From positions 57,735,783 through 57,799,782 of the forward strand of contig NC_083577.1 of the NCBI RefSeq assembly GCF_027579695.1: 64,000 bases of DNA. The letters run 5' to 3'. A program made the position numbers and the translations under genes. The stretch comes from Neoarius graeffei. Lineage: Eukaryota > Chordata > Actinopteri > Siluriformes > Ariidae. The notes under the pieces were generated by a model, which made no database searches, had not been told where the DNA came from, and saw nothing but the letters and a program-made list of their open reading frames with translations. Of this stretch, positions 60,601 to 64,000 are shown piece by piece. Numbering within the stretch: position 1 is the first letter of the stretch; every line of letters starts with the position of its first letter.

Positions 60601-61909
60601 CCCCCCACTTAAGGTCCAGGGCTCGACAAGCGCCCGAAACCTAACTCTAGGGATCTTCAGAAACGAGTGTAAACAAGTTATAAATAAGTAACTAAAATTA
60701 CTTTTTTTCCATTCTCTAGACATCAAAAGAAGCTATATATATATATATATATCTTCACTAACGATGTAATTTTATTCAAAGGCTCATAAAAATGCTTGAC
60801 AACTATCATTTATGAGTAACTTACGCCTGTCGATTCTATTTACTTTTTAACTGGAGTTCAGTCCAACGCTTATTTGACCTGATATAGGCTACGTTGATTT
60901 AACTACGTAATTATTTCATTCATTTTAAATATTATTTGAACAAGACCACATGTGTTTTTAGGCTTGGAGCAGATTTGTGAAGCTTCATTTTCAGATCAGA
61001 AACCGTTTTGCTGTTTTCCTCTTCCTTTAACATGTAATGTTGTGTGGTAGGTTTGAAGCAGGTATGTGCTGCCCCCTGCTGTAGGCTTACAGACTGCATG
61101 CGTCATGGCATTAACCCTTACATCCCTGTCCTATTATTTGTTTCTTCATGTATGAGATATGCAATTATAAGACTGAGGAATTTAATACTTGACCCACATA
61201 TGAGTCCTGACCCCTGACTATAAAGGGCTTGTAAAGGGCGTTTCAAAATCTGACTGGATTTTGGCCAGAGCATTTTTTAAGGATTTTCCATTAGGAGACC
61301 AACTGGTCTGGGCAATACAATCGCAGGCCCCAGAGTCCATGCGGCTGCACCGCTGCGGCATATTCTGTGATGTAAAATGGTTCACCAATCACCATACAGA
61401 CAAACACACTACAGTGACTACACAGCTATCAAGAGCAATTACCAAGCACAAATGTTATGTCAAAGACACTCAAAGTTGCATAGTAATGACATCGGATTCT
61501 GACATCAGCCATCTCAGTAACCAAATTTTAGTTTTGTTTTTCTTAACCAACATGATCTTGTGTGTATATCTTATAACATAGATCTTCGTTTTCCTTGTTA
61601 AATGTATACTTACATGGTACTTGGTTAATTAATTGCAACTGATTGAACCAAATGATAAGACATAACTTGGTTTAAAATTTGGTCTCCCAGTGAAGCTGGT
61701 TTGGCATTGACTAGGAGACCAAATCTGGCCACTGGGAGACCAAATGGTAGTAACTATGTACCAAATGGTAGTAACTAGTAACTATGTTAAAACATGCTCT
61801 GATTTTGGCTGATAGTTTAGAGTCCTTAAACCCAGAGTCCCTTACACTTAGAATAAATATTGAACTCAGACGAGAAAGCACAGGGCAGACAGACAGACAG
61901 ACAGACAGA

Positions 61910-62005
<96 letters not shown>

Positions 62006-62924
62006 CTTTACTACCCTTGAGAGGACCTTGTATTTGCATAATTATTAATGTAGCTATGATATACCTAATCCTAACCTCAAACTCTGTGACCAAAAGGAAA
62101 TATTTAGGTTCATTTAGTTTTTTTGTATGTTTGTTTGTTTGTTTGCATGTTTTAAATAACAGTAGCAGTTTCTTAAAAACAGTTTTCTTGCAGCCAGATG
62201 TCCTCACAAGGTCAAACCTGCCAGATACCTTCCTATCCTTGGTATCCAATATATAGCCTAAAACATGGGGCATCTTAAACCACATTCACATATCAAGTCC
62301 ATTATTGTATGAGATTAAAAACAACATGGAAAATATAACAAATTTTCATTCCCACTCAGTCTTCCATAACGGAAAAGTAATGGATATCGCGTATTCCCAT
62401 CTGACTGTATTTAATGGAATGCTACAGAGCACCAACAGGAAAAAAAAAACCCCAGATATGATGTATGATTCATGAGGCACCAAGTCCATTGTTGTGAAAA
62501 GCCCAAGCTGAGACATTAGCTAGTTAACAACATGGCACAAGTTGAGCTGCATCACATTTCTGTTGAGCGAGTTCTCTTCCTGTTTCTGAACATTTGTTTT
62601 GATCAAGCAAAAGCTATTTATAACATTTTTGCTTATACAGTGGGACCGCTGGATCTGCAGACTCACTCAGGCATACAAGCATGACCCCTGGAACTAGTTC
62701 CCACATAACCACACAATCCTGTTTTCCCTTTCACTTATTACTTGCCTTATTTAAAACCCTGGCTTCTGTTAGTTTGTCTTGCATTTGTCTTTATTTTACA
62801 TACTGATGCTTGTTGTTTTCCTCACTTTGTGTTTTCATGCCTGGTGTTTTTTGGTGCTTCGAGTATCCTGTGAAAATAAAAGGTTTCCGCACTCACATCC
62901 CACACCTCAACCATGGCAAATATA
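60601..62924. other. Upstream region of vgll2
   Basis: No gene is recognised. It holds a TA run at 60734-60751 and a CT/CA microsatellite at 61911-62000. At 61679-61790 GGAGACCAAAT occurs repeatedly in both orientations. Confidence 0.45.
61911..62000. repeat. CT/CA compound microsatellite
   Basis: GACA units, a short CT run, then about 37 CA units. Confidence 0.97.
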
Positions 62925-63871
62925 CAAACCCAGTTCCAAAAGAGTTGGGACACTGTGTAAAACATAAATAAAAACAGAATGTGAAGATTTGAAAAGCATG
63001 GAAACCTTATATTTGATTGAAAATAGTACAAAGAAAACATATCAAATGTTGAAACTGAGAATTTTTTTTTTGAAAAATATATGCTCATTTTGAATTTGAT
63101 GTCAGCAACAAGTTTCAGAAAAGTTGGAACTGGGCAGCAAAAACCTGAAAAAGTTGTGCAATGTGAAAAAAAACCACCTAATTTGACGATAAAAAATTAC
63201 TTGTCAACAGGTCAGTAACATGATTGGGTATAAAAAGAGCATCCCAGAGAGTCTGAGTCTCTCAGAAGTAAAGATGATGAGGGGTTCACCGCTCTGTGAA
63301 AGACTGTGTGGGCAAACAGTGCAACAATTTAAGAATAACATTCCTCAATGTAAAATTGCAAAGAATTTGGGGATCACATCATCTATGGGACATAATATCA
63401 TGAAAAGATTCAGAGAATCTGGAGAAATCTCTGTATGCAAGAGACAAGGCTGAAAACTGACATTGGATGCCTGTGATCTTCAGGCCCTCAGGCGACACTG
63501 CATCAAAAGCAGGTACGTATCTGTAGTGAAAATCACTGTATGGGCTCAGTAACACTTCAGAAAACCATTGTCTGTGAAAACAGTTCATTACTGCATCCAC
63601 AAATGCAAGTTAAAACCATATATAAACAATATCCAGAAACACTGCCACCTTATCTGGGTCTGAGCTTTTTTATGATGGACTGAGGTGAAGTGGAAAGTTG
63701 TCCTGAGGTCTGATGATCCAAAAGTAGAAATTCTTTTTAGAAATAATGGACACCACGTCCTCCAGGCTAAAGAGGAGAGGGACCATTGGTGTTGCTGACA
63801 TCAAATTCAAAATGTGCATATATTTTTTCAAAAAACAATATTTCTCAGTTTCAACATTTGATATGTTGGAA
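62925..63871 (+). mobile_element. Tc1-like transposon, family F, internally deleted
   Basis: Begins CAAACCCAGTTCCAAAAGAG, the end type of the elements at 24890-25686. It contains a broken transposase: EVKMMRGSPLCERLCGQTVQ and NNIPQCKIAKNLGITSSMGH in the N-terminal helix-turn-helix, then LDACDLQALRRHCIKSRYVS. After the HHVLQAKEERDH stretch the sequence jumps straight to 3' UTR-like sequence near 63800. The right terminal repeat is not visible. Confidence 0.82.
63220..63785 (+). pseudogene. Family F Tc1-like transposase remnant
   Basis: The N-terminal half is readable across several stops and frame changes and contains the paired-type DNA-binding region plus the start of the catalytic domain (WKVVLRSDDPKVEILFRNN; first Asp position kept). 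The second and third catalytic positions are lost with the deletion. Confidence 0.8.
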
Positions 63872-64000
63872 ATGTCAGAATCATGTTCATATGAGAGAGA
63901 GAGAGGGAGAGAGAGCACATTCACATAACTTTTACTACAGTCTATAGTTATAACTCACTCACTTCTTCCAGCTTGTCCCACTGTAGTAGTAGGCACCCGT

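Noticed and set aside
61911-62000. CRISPR-like regular repeat
   Set aside because: It is a simple dinucleotide microsatellite in a vertebrate genome; no spacers are present.

Overview
The window is a piece of a teleost fish nuclear genome. Genes are split by introns with GT-AG borders and sit far apart. Between them lie old transposons typical of bony fish (several Tc1/mariner families, hAT, PIF/Harbinger-like, a Ty3/Gypsy LTR element and LINEs), at least twelve copies of one tRNA-like SINE, and long CA, CT and AT microsatellites. I cannot name the species; the repeat set would fit a catfish or a related lineage, which is only an impression.

Layout. 1-611: 3' end of a Tc1-like transposon. 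2361-5750: last four coding exons of gtf2f2 (TFIIF beta subunit) on the + strand, with a poly(A) signal. 6223-11799: two more Tc1-like copies, one interrupted by an 8-bp-TSD hAT element. Between and beyond them are three exons matching the N-terminal half of gtf2f2, but on the - strand (8947-9091, 12002-12072, 12200-12235) and partly decayed. 12586-17013: two copies of a second Tc1 family in opposite orientation, carrying SINE and Harbinger-like insertions. 17440-17960: LINE tail. 18624-20487: a possible small two-exon - strand gene of unknown identity with a CRE site upstream. 23690-25690: a mosaic of broken Tc1-like pieces. 25.7-31.3 kb: AT-rich sequence with few mobile elements. 31361-34911: a MITE and two further Tc1-like transposons. 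35994-37117: a TIR element with exon-like remains of a SWIM-type zinc-finger protein. 40128-41084: Harbinger-like MITE. 42738-44053: Tc1-like MITE holding two SINEs. 47.8-56.5 kb: a LINE broken by a complete Gypsy element, a SINE and AT-rich insertions. 58535-60278: complete four-exon vgll2 on the - strand. 62925-63870: another Tc1-like remnant.

Only gtf2f2 (basal RNA polymerase II transcription) and vgll2 (a TEAD co-factor) are recognised host genes; there is no sign that they act together. The two strongest observations are the head-to-head arrangement of gtf2f2 exons, meaning an inversion, an inverted partial duplication or an assembly error, and the Gypsy element, whose integrase lies before the reverse transcriptase and whose gag has a SCAN-like segment, as in the Gmr1 group.
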